Shown here one piece after another: positions 5,472 to 5,642 of a stretch of DNA of 5,642 nt (its first letter is position 1; the number at the start of each line of letters is the position of its first letter). The notes under the pieces are model-generated. The model searched no databases, was not told the DNA's origin, and saw nothing but the letters and a program-made list of their open reading frames with translations. Position numbers and translations under genes: made by a program. This DNA is from an uncultured Muribaculaceae bacterium (GTDB taxonomy: Bacteria; Bacteroidota; Bacteroidia; Bacteroidales; Muribaculaceae): the NCBI GenBank assembly GCA_910587925.1, contig CAJUOC010000054.1:1-5642 (forward strand), given 5' to 3'.

Positions 5472-5642
5472 CGCTCCGCGCTTCTGCGTTCGGGTGCAGG
5501 GTGCAGGCCACGGGGTTTCGCTGCGCTTCACCCCGTGTTACTCATAAGGGCCAGCGCTCCGCGCTTCTGCGTCCTTGTGTGGGTGGTAGGCCACGGGGTT
5601 TCGCTGCGCTTCACCCCGTGTTACTCATAAGGGTCAGCGCTC
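5462..5642 (+). repeat. 83-bp tandem repeat, two full copies plus a partial third
   Basis: Copies begin with TAAGGG at 5462, 5545 and 5628, an exact 83-bp period; the third is cut by the window end. The full copies are identical apart from one substitution at unit position 7 (T/C) and a 15-nt variable spacer (5490-5504 and 5573-5587). Each copy carries the small hairpin AGCGC-tcc-GCGCT (5470-5482, 5553-5565), the spacer, then AGGCC and the large hairpin CACGGGGT/ACCCCGTG (5509-5537, 5592-5620), ending TTACTCA. The array may continue past the window. Confidence 0.92.

Larger units (their letters stand above)
5168..5642. other. Non-coding hairpin-repeat field
   Basis: No credible gene is present in this 475-nt stretch. 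The open frames across it (for example 5131-5367 and 5394-5630) run through hairpins and repeat units, have no start context and look unlike any protein family. Instead the stretch holds at least four isolated hairpins (5188-5315) and two opposed arrays of an 83-85 bp unit that reach the window edge. The layout resembles REP/BIME-type intergenic palindromes, which in other bacteria are spread by single-domain Y1 transposases (RAYTs). No transposase is in the window, so that link is inference. Confidence 0.75.

Noticed and set aside
5509..5537. Large hairpin of the repeat unit as a terminator
   Set aside because: No T tract follows any copy, the loop is 13 nt, and a strong terminator already lies at 5135-5167.
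5131..5630. Small plus-strand ORFs in the repeat field (5131-5367, 5394-5630)
   Set aside because: They run through a terminator, hairpins and tandem units whose 83-bp period is not a multiple of three, so no protein sequence is being conserved.
5335..5642. CRISPR array
   Set aside because: The 83-85 bp period, mostly conserved unit with only 15 variable bases, internal large hairpins and copies in both orientations do not fit CRISPR repeats and spacers. No cas gene is visible.

Overview
The window looks like a chromosomal stretch from a GC-rich member of the Bacteroidales, most likely a gut lineage such as Muribaculaceae. That placement is an inference. It rests on a TAnnTTTG-type -7 promoter box, an A-rich start context in place of a Shine-Dalgarno site, and two large secreted proteins that end in short type IX-secretion-like C-terminal domains. 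One of these proteins is built from beta-sandwich modules that I associate with Bacteroidales. No tRNA, rRNA, insertion-sequence gene or cas gene is visible.

Region 1 (1-2496, +) is the 3' part of a gene for a secreted M6-family (immune inhibitor A-like) zinc metalloprotease. Its signal peptide and N-terminal prodomain lie before the window. The catalytic domain is intact and is followed by fibronectin-III-like modules, an inserted beta-sandwich-like stretch and a C-terminal sorting-like domain. A strong intrinsic terminator (2519-2553) closes the unit.

Region 2 (2554-2726) is the promoter and leader of the next gene. It has a TATCTTTG box, two mutually exclusive hairpins around a GGGAGG sequence, and a possible nine-codon leader ORF. 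The leader ORF ends in an A7 run that overlaps the main start codon. Region 3 (2727-5108, +) encodes a 793-residue secreted protein of unknown function. I read it as four diverged copies of one beta-sandwich module plus a C-terminal sorting-like tail. A second perfect intrinsic terminator follows (5135-5167). The two proteins are separately transcribed and probably both act outside the cytoplasm, one cutting protein and the other perhaps binding carbohydrate or another ligand. Nothing else links them functionally.

Region 4 (5168-5642) is non-coding and packed with hairpin repeats. Four isolated hairpins (5188-5315) are followed by two head-to-head arrays of an 83-85 bp unit. One runs on the minus strand (5445 down to about 5335) and the other on the plus strand (5462 to beyond the window end). 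A 16-nt centre lies between them. Each unit has a small hairpin, a variable spacer and a larger CACGGGGT/ACCCCGTG hairpin. One small hairpin differs from the others by two compensatory base-pair changes, which suggests the structure rather than the sequence is maintained. This repeat field and the leader of the second gene are the parts most likely to hold something undescribed.
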